From the NCBI GenBank assembly GCA_903821335.1, contig CAIJKV010000233.1, positions 1 to 36,678 of the forward strand: a DNA stretch of 36,678 bases. The letters are read 5' to 3'. Numbering within the stretch: the stretch's first letter is position 1; every line of letters starts with the position of its first letter. Source of the stretch: an uncultured beta proteobacterium. Its GTDB lineage: Bacteria; Pseudomonadota; Gammaproteobacteria; Burkholderiales; Burkholderiaceae_B. Below are positions 17,306 to 27,353 of the stretch, one piece after another. The position numbers and the translations under genes are program-made. The notes under the pieces are model-generated. The model did not search any database. It was not told the DNA's origin and was given only the letters and a program-made list of their open reading frames with translations.

Positions 17306-18664
17306 TTATCTGGCCTGAACCGCGCCCATCACCAGATCAGGAAACCACGTCGCAATCCCCGGCACGAAGCACAGCACCACGACCGACAGCAGCATGATGA
17401 CGACAAACGGCACGATTCCCCAGATGATGTCCGAAAGCGGGATGTCGGGCGCGATGTTCTTGATGACAAAGATATTGAGCCCGACCGGAGGGTGAATCAA
17501 ACCTGTTTCCATCACAATCGTCATCACCACGCCAAACCAGACCAGGTCAAAACCGGCCGCACGCAGGGGTGGCAAAATGATTGGAGCCGTCATCAGGATG
17601 ATCGATACGGGTGGCAAAAAGAACCCAAGCACGATGACCAGCAGCAAAATTGCGGCCAGTAGCGCCCAGCGGGCAAGGTGCAACTCGACGACCCACTGCG
17701 CGGCTGACTGACTCAAATTCAGATGGCTCATCACGTTGGAAAACAGCAGTGACATGCCAATGATGAACATCAGCATCGTCGACTCTTTGATCGTCGCCTC
17801 GAGCATGGGCATCATGTCTTTGACACGCCACATCCGGTAGATGACCGCAATCAAGGCGAACGCCAGGACAGCACCCAGTCCGGCCGTTTCCGAGGGTGTT
17901 GCGAGCCCGCCATATAGCGCGACCATCACGCCTGTCAGCAGCAACAGAAATGGCAAGACGCGCGGCAGGTAGCTCAGCTTTTCTCTTGCTGTGTAGCTTT
18001 CTGTGCTCAGGATTGGGGAAGCCGCCCCGCCCCCCTTCACGACCATCAACGCATCTTGATATTGCTTGCGAAATTGCCAAACCGTATAGATTGAAAACAG
18101 CGCGACCAAGAAGATGCCCGGTCCGATTCCGGCCAGAAATAGTCGTCCTAGCGACTGTTCAGACGCGACCGCATACAGGATCATCGTGATGGATGGTGGA
18201 AGCAAAATACCCAGTGTGCCCCCAGCTGCGATGATGCCGGCGGCAAATCCTGATGAATAGCCGCGTTTACGCATCTCTGGGATGCCAGCGCTGCCAATCG
18301 CCGAGCAGGTGGCGGGGCTCGACCCTGCCATGGCTGCAAAGAGCGCGCAGGCCAGCACATTCGCGACACCCAGTCCGCCAGGTACCTTGCCGAGCCAGAC
18401 GTGCAAGGCTCCGTACAGATCTTGCCCGGCCCGCGATCGACCGATGGCGGCCCCTTTAAGGATAAATAGGGGGATCGACAGCAACGTGATGCTGGCCATC
18501 TCCTCATAGACGTTTTGCGTGACCGTATCCAGTGAGGATGACGGCATGAAATAAAACATGAAAATGAGTGCGACAGTGCCAAGCGAGAACGCAATCGGCA
18601 TGCCAGAAAACATGATCAGCAGGGTCACAGCAATAAAAAGCAGTCCAATCGTCAGGATCGTCAT
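17306..18664 (-). CDS. TRAP transporter large membrane subunit (DctM type)
   Basis: This is the ion-coupled channel subunit of a tripartite ATP-independent periplasmic transporter, which brings in carboxylates. The 452-residue product is hydrophobic throughout, with about 12 membrane segments. It shows DctM-family features such as SIPLFILKGAAIGRSRAGQD near residue 60 and the glycine/proline-rich AGGTLGILLPPSITMILYA (about 150). It begins two bases after the DctQ-type gene, as usual for the pair. Together with the binding protein gene and malonyl-CoA decarboxylase upstream, the substrate may be malonate or a close dicarboxylate; this is inference from context. Confidence 0.93.
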   Translation of the reverse strand: MTILTIGLLFIAVTLLIMFSGMPIAFSLGTVALIFMFYFMPSSSLDTVTQNVYEEMASITLLSIPLFILKGAAIGRSRAGQDLYGALHVWLGKVPGGLGVANVLACALFAAMAGSSPATCSAIGSAGIPEMRKRGYSSGFAAGIIAAGGTLGILLPPSITMILYAVASEQSLGRLFLAGIGPGIFLVALFSIYTVWQFRKQYQDALMVVKGGGAASPILSTESYTAREKLSYLPRVLPFLLLLTGVMVALYGGLATPSETAGLGAVLAFALIAVIYRMWRVKDMMPMLEATIKESTMLMFIIGMSLLFSNVMSHLNLSQSAAQWVVELHLARWALLAAILLLVIVLGFFLPPVSIILMTAPIILPPLRAAGFDLVWFGVVMTIVMETGLIHPPVGLNIFVIKNIAPDIPLSDIIWGIVPFVVIMLLSVVVLCFVPGIATWFPDLVMGAVQAR

Positions 18665-18666
18665 GG

Positions 18667-19170
18667 TCAGGCCGCCTGAGTGCGCGCAAGCACATGTTCA
18701 AGAGTTTGCAGCAACAGTTGAATGCTTAACAGTGTCATTCCTGTGGCCATCAGCCCGTAGGGAATCGACAACGGGGGCCCCCACGACGACGAGGTGGTGT
18801 GACCCTCAAACCAGGCTTCATGCCAGAGTGTCCAGGATTTCCAGGCGAAAAAGGTACAGAAGACAAAGGGAATTGCATCGACAAGAAAGACACGTAACTT
18901 TTCAAGTGCCGCAGGCAGCATCCCCGAGAGGGCAGAAATGCCAATGTGATTGCGGCGTTCCTGTACGAACGAGGCACACAGGAACGTAACACCGACCAGG
19001 CAAAATACGGCCGCTTCATCTTGCCAGTCGGTGTTGGCTTTGAAGAGCGCCCGTGAAATCACGCTGTAGCTCAAGATCAATGAGGCGGCGACTAGCCCAA
19101 GAGACCCAATCATCACCATGAGCCGGTTAATGGCTGAAACCAGGCGTTGAACAATCAATAAACTATGCAT
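18667..19170 (-). CDS. TRAP transporter small membrane subunit (DctQ type)
   Basis: The small TRAP subunit has four membrane helices and supports DctM. The 167-residue product has four hydrophobic segments, with the conserved TDWQDEAAVFCLVGVTFLCA stretch between helices and an AWKSWTLWHEAWFEG loop typical of the family. I chose the ATG at 19170; a TTG five codons upstream (19185) is possible. Neither has a clear Shine-Dalgarno. It lies between the binding protein and the large subunit genes. Confidence 0.9.
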   Translation of the reverse strand: MHSLLIVQRLVSAINRLMVMIGSLGLVAASLILSYSVISRALFKANTDWQDEAAVFCLVGVTFLCASFVQERRNHIGISALSGMLPAALEKLRVFLVDAIPFVFCTFFAWKSWTLWHEAWFEGHTTSSSWGPPLSIPYGLMATGMTLLSIQLLLQTLEHVLARTQAA

Positions 19171-19241
19171 TTTCGGAATTGCCAAAATGCCAGGTCACAC
19201 GACAAGGCGTGCACCCAGCAGTCATCAGGGAAAGAGAATCG

Positions 19242-20285
19242 TCAGGTGAGTTGCTGGGCGGCTTTCATCAGGGCAGCACACGAGGCATTGCGATCCGCAA
19301 AATCCTTCCAGGCTGTAGCAGAGGCGATGTCGCGCCACTTACCGATGACCACATCGTCAAGTTCAAAGACCTTGGCGCCAGCCTTGGCATAAAGCGTCGC
19401 CGCTTCTTTGTCATCGATCCTGGCCTCTCTGGTGCCAAAGGCTTCCATTTCCGCACCGACAGTGACGAGCAGATCACGCTGATCCTTGGGCAGGCCATCA
19501 AAAATCTTTTTTGACATCATCAATGGCTCAAGCATGAACCAGTATGATTTTTGCTGCGCGCTGGTAAAACTCTTGGCTAATTCTTCGAGTTTGAACGAGA
19601 TAAAACTGGTCGAAGAGGTGTAGGCCGCATCCATGGCGCCAGTTTGCATGGCAGCGTAGATTTCATTCGAGGGCAAGGAAATGACCGAGGCACCCGCTGC
19701 TTTCAGCATCAAGTCGAATTCGCGGCTACCCCCGCGGATCTTCATGCCTTTTGCATCGTCCGGATTGACCAGCGGCTTGTTGCGGCTTGCCGCACCACCG
19801 GCTTGCCAGATCCAGCTCAGGATCATCATGCCCTTGGCATCCAGAATCTGTGTGATCAGGCGTCCAACCTCGGCGTCTTTCCACTTTGCCGCTTGTTCGT
19901 AGCTCGTCACCAGGGCTGGCATGAGCCCGATATTGGTTTCGACAATCTCGCCGCCGGCGTAGGGTAGCGGCACCAGTCCGATGTCGAGTGCGCCCTTGCG
20001 CAAGGCGCCGACCTGGGCGTTGGTCTTCATGAGTGAAGAACCCGGATAGATGTCCATCTTGATCGCGCCACCAGAGCGCTGCTGAACTTCTGCCGCGAAC
20101 TTGCGGCACAGGCGGTCACGGAAGTCGCCCTGATCAATGGTGCCGCCGGGAAACTGGTGTGAGATCTTCAGATTGGTGACACCAGCCTGTGCCCGGGAAT
20201 AGCCGGCGTGACCGATCAGAGGCAAAGCGGCCGCGCCAAGCAGTAATTTACGGCGGGCGTTGTCAAAATTCATATTTTTGTTCAT
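19242..20285 (-). CDS. TRAP transporter periplasmic substrate-binding protein (DctP type)
   Basis: It captures the substrate in the periplasm and delivers it to the membrane subunits. The 347-residue product has an N-terminal signal with twin arginines (NARRKLLLGAAALPLIG, 9-25), so Tat export is possible. R184 in MKIRGGSREFDLML is in the place of the conserved arginine that clamps the substrate carboxylate in this family, followed by SLPSNEIYAAMQTGAMDA. GGGGAG precedes the ATG. It follows the malonyl-CoA decarboxylase gene after 67 bases; that gap contains a GTCTG-CAT-CAGAC hairpin. Confidence 0.93.
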   Translation of the reverse strand: MNKNMNFDNARRKLLLGAAALPLIGHAGYSRAQAGVTNLKISHQFPGGTIDQGDFRDRLCRKFAAEVQQRSGGAIKMDIYPGSSLMKTNAQVGALRKGALDIGLVPLPYAGGEIVETNIGLMPALVTSYEQAAKWKDAEVGRLITQILDAKGMMILSWIWQAGGAASRNKPLVNPDDAKGMKIRGGSREFDLMLKAAGASVISLPSNEIYAAMQTGAMDAAYTSSTSFISFKLEELAKSFTSAQQKSYWFMLEPLMMSKKIFDGLPKDQRDLLVTVGAEMEAFGTREARIDDKEAATLYAKAGAKVFELDDVVIGKWRDIASATAWKDFADRNASCAALMKAAQQLT

Positions 20286-20309
20286 GGTCTCCCCTGCTAT
20301 AGATCGATG

Positions 20310-20322
20310 GTCTGCATCAGAC
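20310..20322 (-). other. Hairpin between decarboxylase and TRAP binding-protein genes
   Basis: GTCTG-CAT-CAGAC is a perfect 5-bp inverted repeat with a 3-base loop in the 67-base intercistronic gap. It could protect or separate the highly needed binding-protein message from the upstream enzyme message. The effect is inferred. Confidence 0.3.
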
Positions 20323-20352
20323 GCACCGAATTGGAATGATTGAATAGAACTC

Positions 20353-21642
20353 TTAAATCAGTCTCGCGACGGTGCGTGAACTAATCACCTCACCGTTGAC
20401 GAAGTGTTCATGGTTTTCCTCAACGTCGGCGAGATCATAAAGGTAATTGACCATCAACCCGGCTGACTGGCGCAAGCCTTTCTTGGACAGATCCGCAGCC
20501 CAGTTAATCCGATTAAGCTTCGCACCGTTGCCCAGGTGAAACTTGGCAACGGCATTTCCTTCCCGCTGACTGGTGACGTGAATAAGATAAATAGCGCAAA
20601 GCGTCAACAAGGCATTACGCTCGACCTCCGTTGCGCTGGCCGGCGTCCACCCCGAAGACAGGCGTTCGGGCCACGAACGCTTCTTGAGGTCAAGCATGGT
20701 CAGTGCCACTTCAATTTTGGTGTGGATGGTCGGCTTAAGGTCTGTGCCGGCAATCTTGGCACCCGACGTGACCCAGTCCATAAAGCCCGGTAGGGGTGAC
20801 AGGGTGACAAAGGTTTTTAGGGAGGGGAACTCTTCCTTAAGGTGTTGAGCCACACGCTTGATCAGGAAGTTACCCATCGACACGCCGCGCAGGCCCGGCT
20901 CACAGTTACTGATGGAATAGAACACCGCAACCTTCGGTGCGGGCAGATCCACGGGTGTGGATTTCTTGTCCACCAGCGGTCCGATGGCTTCGGGAATCTC
21001 TTGAAGGAGCGCCACCTCGACAAAAATAAGCGGCTCATCGGGCAACTGCGGATGGAAGAAAGCAAAACAGCGTCGATCGGGCTGAAGGCGGCGGCGCAAG
21101 TCGTCCCATCCATCGATTTCATGCACGGCTTCGTGATGAATGATTTTTTCAAGGATGAGCGCAGGAGAACGCCAGTCGACCTGATGCATTTTCAGAAAGC
21201 CGGGATTGAACCACGACGACAGCAAGTGACGCAGGTCAAAATCAATTGCCAGGAATTCCGGTTTTTTGGCCAGATGTTTGAGGAGATCGCGACGCATGCC
21301 GACCAGCGCCTTCGTGCCACCCTGCGCGCGGTTGATGCGCCTGAGCAACTCTTGCCTTGGCGCCTCGGACACGCTGGTCAGGGCAATCAGATTCTTTGCG
21401 TTGGGTTCTTTGGCATAAACCTGCGCTGCGTGCACGACTTCTGCAGGATCAGGATTGAAATTCGAGGCCAGCGCTTCGTAGAAGGCGATTTTCTGATCGT
21501 CTCCGAGTTGTTGATATTGCCTGATGACATCGTTCGCCATGCTTGCACTATTGGACTCACCGCGTTCGGAAAGCAGCTTTTTAGACGCAGTGATTGATTT
21601 TGACAGCGCGCGAGCCTGCGAAATTTTTTCTAGTAATGTCAT
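20353..21642 (-). CDS. Malonyl-CoA decarboxylase
   Basis: The enzyme converts malonyl-CoA to acetyl-CoA and CO2 in the cytoplasm. The 429-residue product matches the family from end to end: an N-terminal helical domain to about 165, then the acetyltransferase-like catalytic domain with IHHEAVHEIDGWDDLRRRL (168-186), RCFAFFHPQLPDEPLIFVEV, FYSISNCEPGLRGVSMGNFL, FVTLSPLPGF and AKFHLGNGA. S282 and H369 in the last two motifs correspond to the catalytic Ser-His pair known from human MCD. GGAG lies upstream of the ATG. It is the first gene of the unit with the TRAP transporter. In rhizobia the homologous matA is accompanied by the synthetase matB, which is not in this window. Confidence 0.95.
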   Translation of the reverse strand: MTLLEKISQARALSKSITASKKLLSERGESNSASMANDVIRQYQQLGDDQKIAFYEALASNFNPDPAEVVHAAQVYAKEPNAKNLIALTSVSEAPRQELLRRINRAQGGTKALVGMRRDLLKHLAKKPEFLAIDFDLRHLLSSWFNPGFLKMHQVDWRSPALILEKIIHHEAVHEIDGWDDLRRRLQPDRRCFAFFHPQLPDEPLIFVEVALLQEIPEAIGPLVDKKSTPVDLPAPKVAVFYSISNCEPGLRGVSMGNFLIKRVAQHLKEEFPSLKTFVTLSPLPGFMDWVTSGAKIAGTDLKPTIHTKIEVALTMLDLKKRSWPERLSSGWTPASATEVERNALLTLCAIYLIHVTSQREGNAVAKFHLGNGAKLNRINWAADLSKKGLRQSAGLMVNYLYDLADVEENHEHFVNGEVISSRTVARLI

Positions 21643-21711
21643 GCAGGTGCTCCTGTTACAAACCCATGCACTGTATTTTGTATGTCAGTTGCCCAATACT
21701 GGTGTTTTCCC

Positions 21712-21727
21712 TTACCTGGCGAGGTAA
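21712..21727. promoter_or_regulatory. Inverted repeat upstream of the malonyl-CoA decarboxylase gene
   Basis: TTACCT-GGCG-AGGTAA is a perfect 6-bp dyad with a 4-bp centre, 70 bases upstream of the decarboxylase start and about 190 bases before cutA. No T tract follows in either useful direction, so an operator is more likely than a terminator. No adjacent regulator gene is present. The rest of the 274-base divergent gap shows only weak promoter matches (for example TACAAT at 21845-21850 toward cutA). Confidence 0.35.
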
Positions 21728-21916
21728 AAATCACCTTATAAATCGAAGGGTTACTGCGTTTTCATGTGATGCAATGATCAGGCTTCTCTGTGTGCGCACG
21801 CGTTTTTTGTTAGTTTGATCATAAGCGGCGCACGCTGTTACCGATACAATAATCCAAACGCGGTGGTGCCGCCTCTGGGGAGGGCTGCTGCGGCTCTTCC
21901 TGACGGGAACACAACC

Positions 21917-22252
21917 ATGCAGCAAGACGACGTGGTGCTCGTCCTAACCAACGCGCCAGACCTGCCGCTCGCCAAACGGATTGCCCATTTACTAGTCGGT
22001 GAAGGCTTGGCTGCGTGCGTCAGCCTGGGGGCTCCCATCCTGTCTGTCTATGCGTGGAAAGGCGAGGTCAAGGAAACGGAGGAAATCCCCATGACCATCA
22101 AGACGACGCGGGGACGCGGGGCGGAATTGATTGCCAGGCTGACGGCGCTGCATCCCTACGAGGTGCCTGAAGCTATTGTGGTACCTGTGGCGGGCGGCCA
22201 TGGTCCTTACCTGGACTGGGTGCGCAGTTTGACGAGTACGCCCGCGCGCTGA
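21917..22252 (+). CDS. cutA: Divalent cation tolerance protein CutA
   Basis: CutA1 forms very stable trimers and was named for copper tolerance in E. coli; its cellular role is still uncertain. The 111-residue product has LTNAPDLPLAKRIAHLLVGE, then GLAACVSLGAPILSVYAWKG and EVKETEEIPMTIKTTRGRGA, the family signature. I chose the ATG at 21917 (MQQDDVVLVLTN); the frame is open upstream to 21815 but that part is not family-like. Its stop codon overlaps the possible dsbD start (TGATG). Confidence 0.93.
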   Translation: MQQDDVVLVLTNAPDLPLAKRIAHLLVGEGLAACVSLGAPILSVYAWKGEVKETEEIPMTIKTTRGRGAELIARLTALHPYEVPEAIVVPVAGGHGPYLDWVRSLTSTPAR

Positions 22253-24270
22253 TGTGCGGGCGCTTTGAATTGGTTTCTAACATGTTGTTTCGAACGATTA
22301 CCCACCTGTTTTGCATGATCGCCGTGACGTTGTGTGTGGCGACCCCTGCACGCGTCTTGGCGGCCGACGAGGTATTCTTGCCGCCAGAAAAAGCCTTCAT
22401 CATGCGGGCGGACATGGCGGCACCTGACCTGGTTAATTTGCGTTTCAGGATAGAGCCTGGGTATTACATGTACCGCGAGCGCTTTTCCATTGCGGCCGAT
22501 ACGGACCAGGTCAAGGTTGGTGAGCCCAGGTTTCCTGTTGGCAAGATCAAGTTCGATCCCACGTTCAACAAAGAGATGGAGCTGTATTTCAGCGATATCG
22601 TGATCCAGCTGCCCCTGTCTGCGTGGCCGGCCGGGACCGCAGCGCGACCGATCACCCTGACGGTGACGGGCCAGGGCTGTGCGGTGGCCGGGCTCTGTTA
22701 CCCACCGATGGATTTTGTTGTCAGGCTGGCTGTTTCGGCAGAGAGCCAGGGCTATACCGTGCAGGGCCAGAGTGCGCAAAGTCTGCTTGACCGGTTGAGT
22801 CAGGCGCAGTGGAGCGAGGTGCTGTTTGGCGCCGATGACGTCGGACTCGCCGGCTTGCTGTCCTCGACCGGGCTATTGGAAATCGCCGCGTTGTTCTTCG
22901 TGCTGGGTGTGTTGCTGGCGCTGACGCCTTGCGTGTTGCCGATGGTTCCTATCCTGTCGGTCCTGCTGGTGGGCGAACAACACCACGTCTCCCGTAGCCG
23001 CGGACTGGTGCTCTCGGCCGCCTATGTGGTTGGAATGTCGGTCGTCTATACCGCGCTTGGGATCGCCGCCGGGTTGAGCGGTGCCGGTCTCGCGGCCTGG
23101 CTGCAGACACCCTGGGTACTCGGCGCGTTCGGGTTGCTGCTGGGGACGCTGGCACTCGCGATGTTCGACGTATTTCAGTTCCAGTTGCCGGTCGGTATCC
23201 AGTCACGCCTGATGGCGGCCAACTCGTCCATCCTGGGTGGTCGTGCGGTCGCGGCGATGCTGATGGGGGCAATGTCCGCGCTGATTGTTGGCCCTTGTGT
23301 CGCCGCACCCCTGGCTGGCGCGCTGCTCTATATCTCGCAGACGGGTGATGTGGTGTTGGGTGGCATCGCACTTTTTGCAATGTCCTGGGGCATGGGCGTG
23401 CCGTTGCTGCTGATGGGGGCATCGGCAGGCAAGTTGATGCCGCGCACGGGTGCCTGGATGGAGGGTGTCAAAAAATTCTTTGGTGTATTGCTGCTTGGCA
23501 CTGCCTGGTGGATGGTGATGCCGCTGTTACCGACCTGGCTGCAGATTATGGGCTGGGCGGTATTGGCCATGTTTTCCGCCGTGCTGTTACGCACGTTTGA
23601 TACCCTGCCAGAAGGTACCGGTTTTGGTGGCTGGTTGCGCAAGACCGTTGGCTTGCTGTTGGCGCTATTGTGCGCGATCTGGATGGTCGGAGTGGCCAGT
23701 GGCGGAAGGTCGTTGCTGCAGCCTCTGTTGCACCTGGCGCGTGACACCGCCGCGGCGCCGGTCAGCATGGCTGCGGGCAATAGCCAGAACGCACAGGGTG
23801 CGCTGCCAGTCTCTGGTTCACCGCTGTCGCAAGATCCGGTGCCTGCTACGGGCAGTCCGAGTTCGGCCAGGCAGCAGTTGCTGGGCAATGCCGGCTCGGC
23901 GCCTGCTGCCGCGCACCTGCAATTCCAGCGTGTGCGGTCGGTCGCGGAACTTGATGCATGGATTGCTCAATCGACGCGTCCGGTGATGCTCGATTTCTAT
24001 GCGGACTGGTGCGTGTCATGCAAGGAGATGGAGTCCTTCACGTTCCCCGATCCGAAGGTCGCACATCGCATGCGCCAGATGTTGTTGCTACAGGCCGATG
24101 TGACGGCGAATAATCCCGACGATCGCGCCTTGCTCAAGCGTTTCAAGTTGTTTGGACCTCCTGGAATTATTTTTTTCGCAGCAGGTGGTGCTGAAAGGCG
24201 CGATGTTCGCGCGGTTGGCTTTCAGGACGCAGTCAGGTTTGCAGCCACGCTTGATCGCGTAATCAAATAA
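22252..24270 (+). CDS. dsbD: Thiol:disulfide interchange protein DsbD (DipZ)
   Basis: DsbD carries electrons from cytoplasmic thioredoxin across the inner membrane to periplasmic thiol proteins, including cytochrome c maturation factors. With 672 residues it has all three parts: a signal peptide (about 11-37), a periplasmic N domain with the C143/C149 pair in GQGCAVAGLCYPP, an eight-helix membrane domain with C227 (LTPCVLPMVPI) and C349 (VGPCVAAPLAG), and a periplasmic thioredoxin domain with C587-V-S-C590. The listed ATG overlaps the cutA stop. The ATG at 22282 (MLFRTITHLF) gives a neater signal peptide and is a real alternative. The MFS gene follows with a TAATG overlap. Confidence 0.96.
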   Translation: MCGRFELVSNMLFRTITHLFCMIAVTLCVATPARVLAADEVFLPPEKAFIMRADMAAPDLVNLRFRIEPGYYMYRERFSIAADTDQVKVGEPRFPVGKIKFDPTFNKEMELYFSDIVIQLPLSAWPAGTAARPITLTVTGQGCAVAGLCYPPMDFVVRLAVSAESQGYTVQGQSAQSLLDRLSQAQWSEVLFGADDVGLAGLLSSTGLLEIAALFFVLGVLLALTPCVLPMVPILSVLLVGEQHHVSRSRGLVLSAAYVVGMSVVYTALGIAAGLSGAGLAAWLQTPWVLGAFGLLLGTLALAMFDVFQFQLPVGIQSRLMAANSSILGGRAVAAMLMGAMSALIVGPCVAAPLAGALLYISQTGDVVLGGIALFAMSWGMGVPLLLMGASAGKLMPRTGAWMEGVKKFFGVLLLGTAWWMVMPLLPTWLQIMGWAVLAMFSAVLLRTFDTLPEGTGFGGWLRKTVGLLLALLCAIWMVGVASGGRSLLQPLLHLARDTAAAPVSMAAGNSQNAQGALPVSGSPLSQDPVPATGSPSSARQQLLGNAGSAPAAAHLQFQRVRSVAELDAWIAQSTRPVMLDFYADWCVSCKEMESFTFPDPKVAHRMRQMLLLQADVTANNPDDRALLKRFKLFGPPGIIFFAAGGAERRDVRAVGFQDAVRFAATLDRVIK

Positions 24271-25484
24271 TGGGTAGCGTAACTGCCGCGCCCGGTAACG
24301 TGTCTACGACACCGGTCATTATTTTGCTCGCATTGGCGGCGTTCGCCAGCGCTAGTGCCTTCAGGATTTGCGATCCGTTATTGCCCGTGCTGGCAGCGGA
24401 ATTTGGTGTGCGCACGGCTCAGGCATCGAGTGCCGTGACCTTTTTTTCAATTGCTTACGGTGTGATGCAGTTTTTCTATGGCCCGGTTGGTGACCGTTAT
24501 GGAAAATTCCGCACGCTGTCCTGTGCCACGCTCGGTAGTGCCGGCGGTAGCCTGATCGTGGCCATGGCACCGACCCTGGACATGGTGTTGTTAGGTCGCT
24601 TTATAGCGGGCGCGACGGCTGCGGGTATTGTGCCGATGTCCATGGCCTGGATTGGCGACCACGTACCCTACGAACAACGTCAGGCAACGCTGGCAAGGTT
24701 CTTGATGGGATCGATCTCGGGGTTGGCAGCGGGTCAGCTGCTCGGAGGGATTTACGCCGACACGATAGGTTGGCGATGGGCTTTTGTATCGCTTGCGGTT
24801 GTTTATCTGGTGGTCGGCACGCTGCTGATTTCACGTCGTAAGTCGGTGCCAGAAAAGCCGTCTGAGTCTGGGGCAGGTTCCAAATTGCTAGCACCAATTA
24901 AGCAGGTTTTCTCCGTTCCCTGGGCGAGAGTGGTGCTGTTGACGGTATTTATTGAAGGGGCGCTGGTGTTTGGTGCGCTCGCCTTTGTGCCAGCTTTTTT
25001 GCATGAATATCGCGGACTGCCTGTGTCGTGGGCCGGTGCGATTGGTGGTCTGTTTGCACTGGGCGCAATGATTTATGCGGTGCGTGCGAATCAGTGGGTG
25101 GCGTTCCTGGGCGAACGTAACCTGGTGCTCGCCGGTGGCGCGATGCTGGTGCTGGCCTATGCCACGTTCTGGCTGACCTCTGGGATGGTTTGGGCTGTGT
25201 TGGCCAGCATGATGTGCGGTTTGGGGTATTACCTCATGCACGCTGTCATGCAAACTAATGCGACGCAAATGGCACCGGCTACGCGCGGGACTGCTGTGTC
25301 ACTATTTGCATCGTTCTTGTTCCTGGGCCAGTCGCTGGGCGTGACCGGTGCCGCCTTCCTGGTCGATGTGGCCGGCCTGGCGGCGGTGTTCCCGGTCGCG
25401 ATCGCGACGATCCCGTTACTGGCCGGTGCTTTTGCCTGGAGACTGCAACAGCGAAAGTCCCTCAAACTTGCCGGACTGGCTTGA
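24270..25484 (+). CDS. Major facilitator superfamily transporter, substrate unknown
   Basis: A 404-residue, 12-span inner-membrane transporter. The MFS signature between helices 2 and 3 is clear (GPVGDRYGKFRTL, 71-83), and residues 25-40 (ASASAFRICDPLLPVLAAEF) resemble drug-efflux-type MFS proteins in which an Asp lies in helix 1. The ATG overlaps the dsbD stop (TAATG), so the two are translationally coupled, but there is no known functional link. A hydrophilic loop near residues 190-205 separates the two six-helix halves. Efflux of a small molecule is plausible; the substrate is not predictable. Confidence 0.9.
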   Translation: MGSVTAAPGNVSTTPVIILLALAAFASASAFRICDPLLPVLAAEFGVRTAQASSAVTFFSIAYGVMQFFYGPVGDRYGKFRTLSCATLGSAGGSLIVAMAPTLDMVLLGRFIAGATAAGIVPMSMAWIGDHVPYEQRQATLARFLMGSISGLAAGQLLGGIYADTIGWRWAFVSLAVVYLVVGTLLISRRKSVPEKPSESGAGSKLLAPIKQVFSVPWARVVLLTVFIEGALVFGALAFVPAFLHEYRGLPVSWAGAIGGLFALGAMIYAVRANQWVAFLGERNLVLAGGAMLVLAYATFWLTSGMVWAVLASMMCGLGYYLMHAVMQTNATQMAPATRGTAVSLFASFLFLGQSLGVTGAAFLVDVAGLAAVFPVAIATIPLLAGAFAWRLQQRKSLKLAGLA

Positions 25485-25486
25485 AA

Positions 25487-25517
25487 CAAAAAAGGCCCCT
25501 GTTCACAGACAGAGGCC
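25487..25517 (-). terminator. Terminator of the ysxC-hemB unit
   Basis: Read on minus, GGCC-t-CTGT / ACAG-g-GGCC forms an interrupted 8-bp stem (25494-25517) followed by TTTTTTG (25493-25487). The T run is on the minus-strand side, so it ends hemB transcription. It lies directly after the MFS stop, and its A run on + may limit read-through in that direction only weakly. Confidence 0.75.
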
Positions 25518-25569
25518 CTGGTTCCTTGCGTGACAGGTCGCAGCGACTGCACGCCCCGTCAGGCCAAGC

Positions 25570-27209
<1,640 letters not shown>

Positions 27210-27227
27210 AGGAAAGCCGATGTGAAG

Positions 27228-27268
27228 GAAGCTGAACGCCTATTGTATAATCGATGGTTTGGAACCAT
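27228..27268 (+). promoter_or_regulatory. Candidate promoter and dyad for the cytochrome c4 gene
   Basis: A perfect -10 hexamer TATAAT (27246-27251) lies 103 bases before the cytochrome start; the -35 region is weak. Just downstream is ATGGTT-TGG-AACCAT (27254-27268), a perfect 6-bp dyad at the expected transcription start, which could be an operator or a 5' hairpin. Because ATTGTATAAT is nearly symmetric, the divergent ysxC gene may also use this AT-rich core. Confidence 0.5.
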
Positions 27269-27353
27269 GCATTTACATCAGGATTTTACGCCTGGGTCAT
27301 GGCTGCCAAAAACATGGATGCTCAATCCGAGATTACGATCGTCGAGGTCTTTA

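Noticed and set aside
27222-27353. A 44-residue N-terminal extension of cytochrome c4.
   Set aside because: The extension would bury the signal peptide, overlaps the TATAAT promoter candidate, and the ATG at 27354 gives a standard exported protein.
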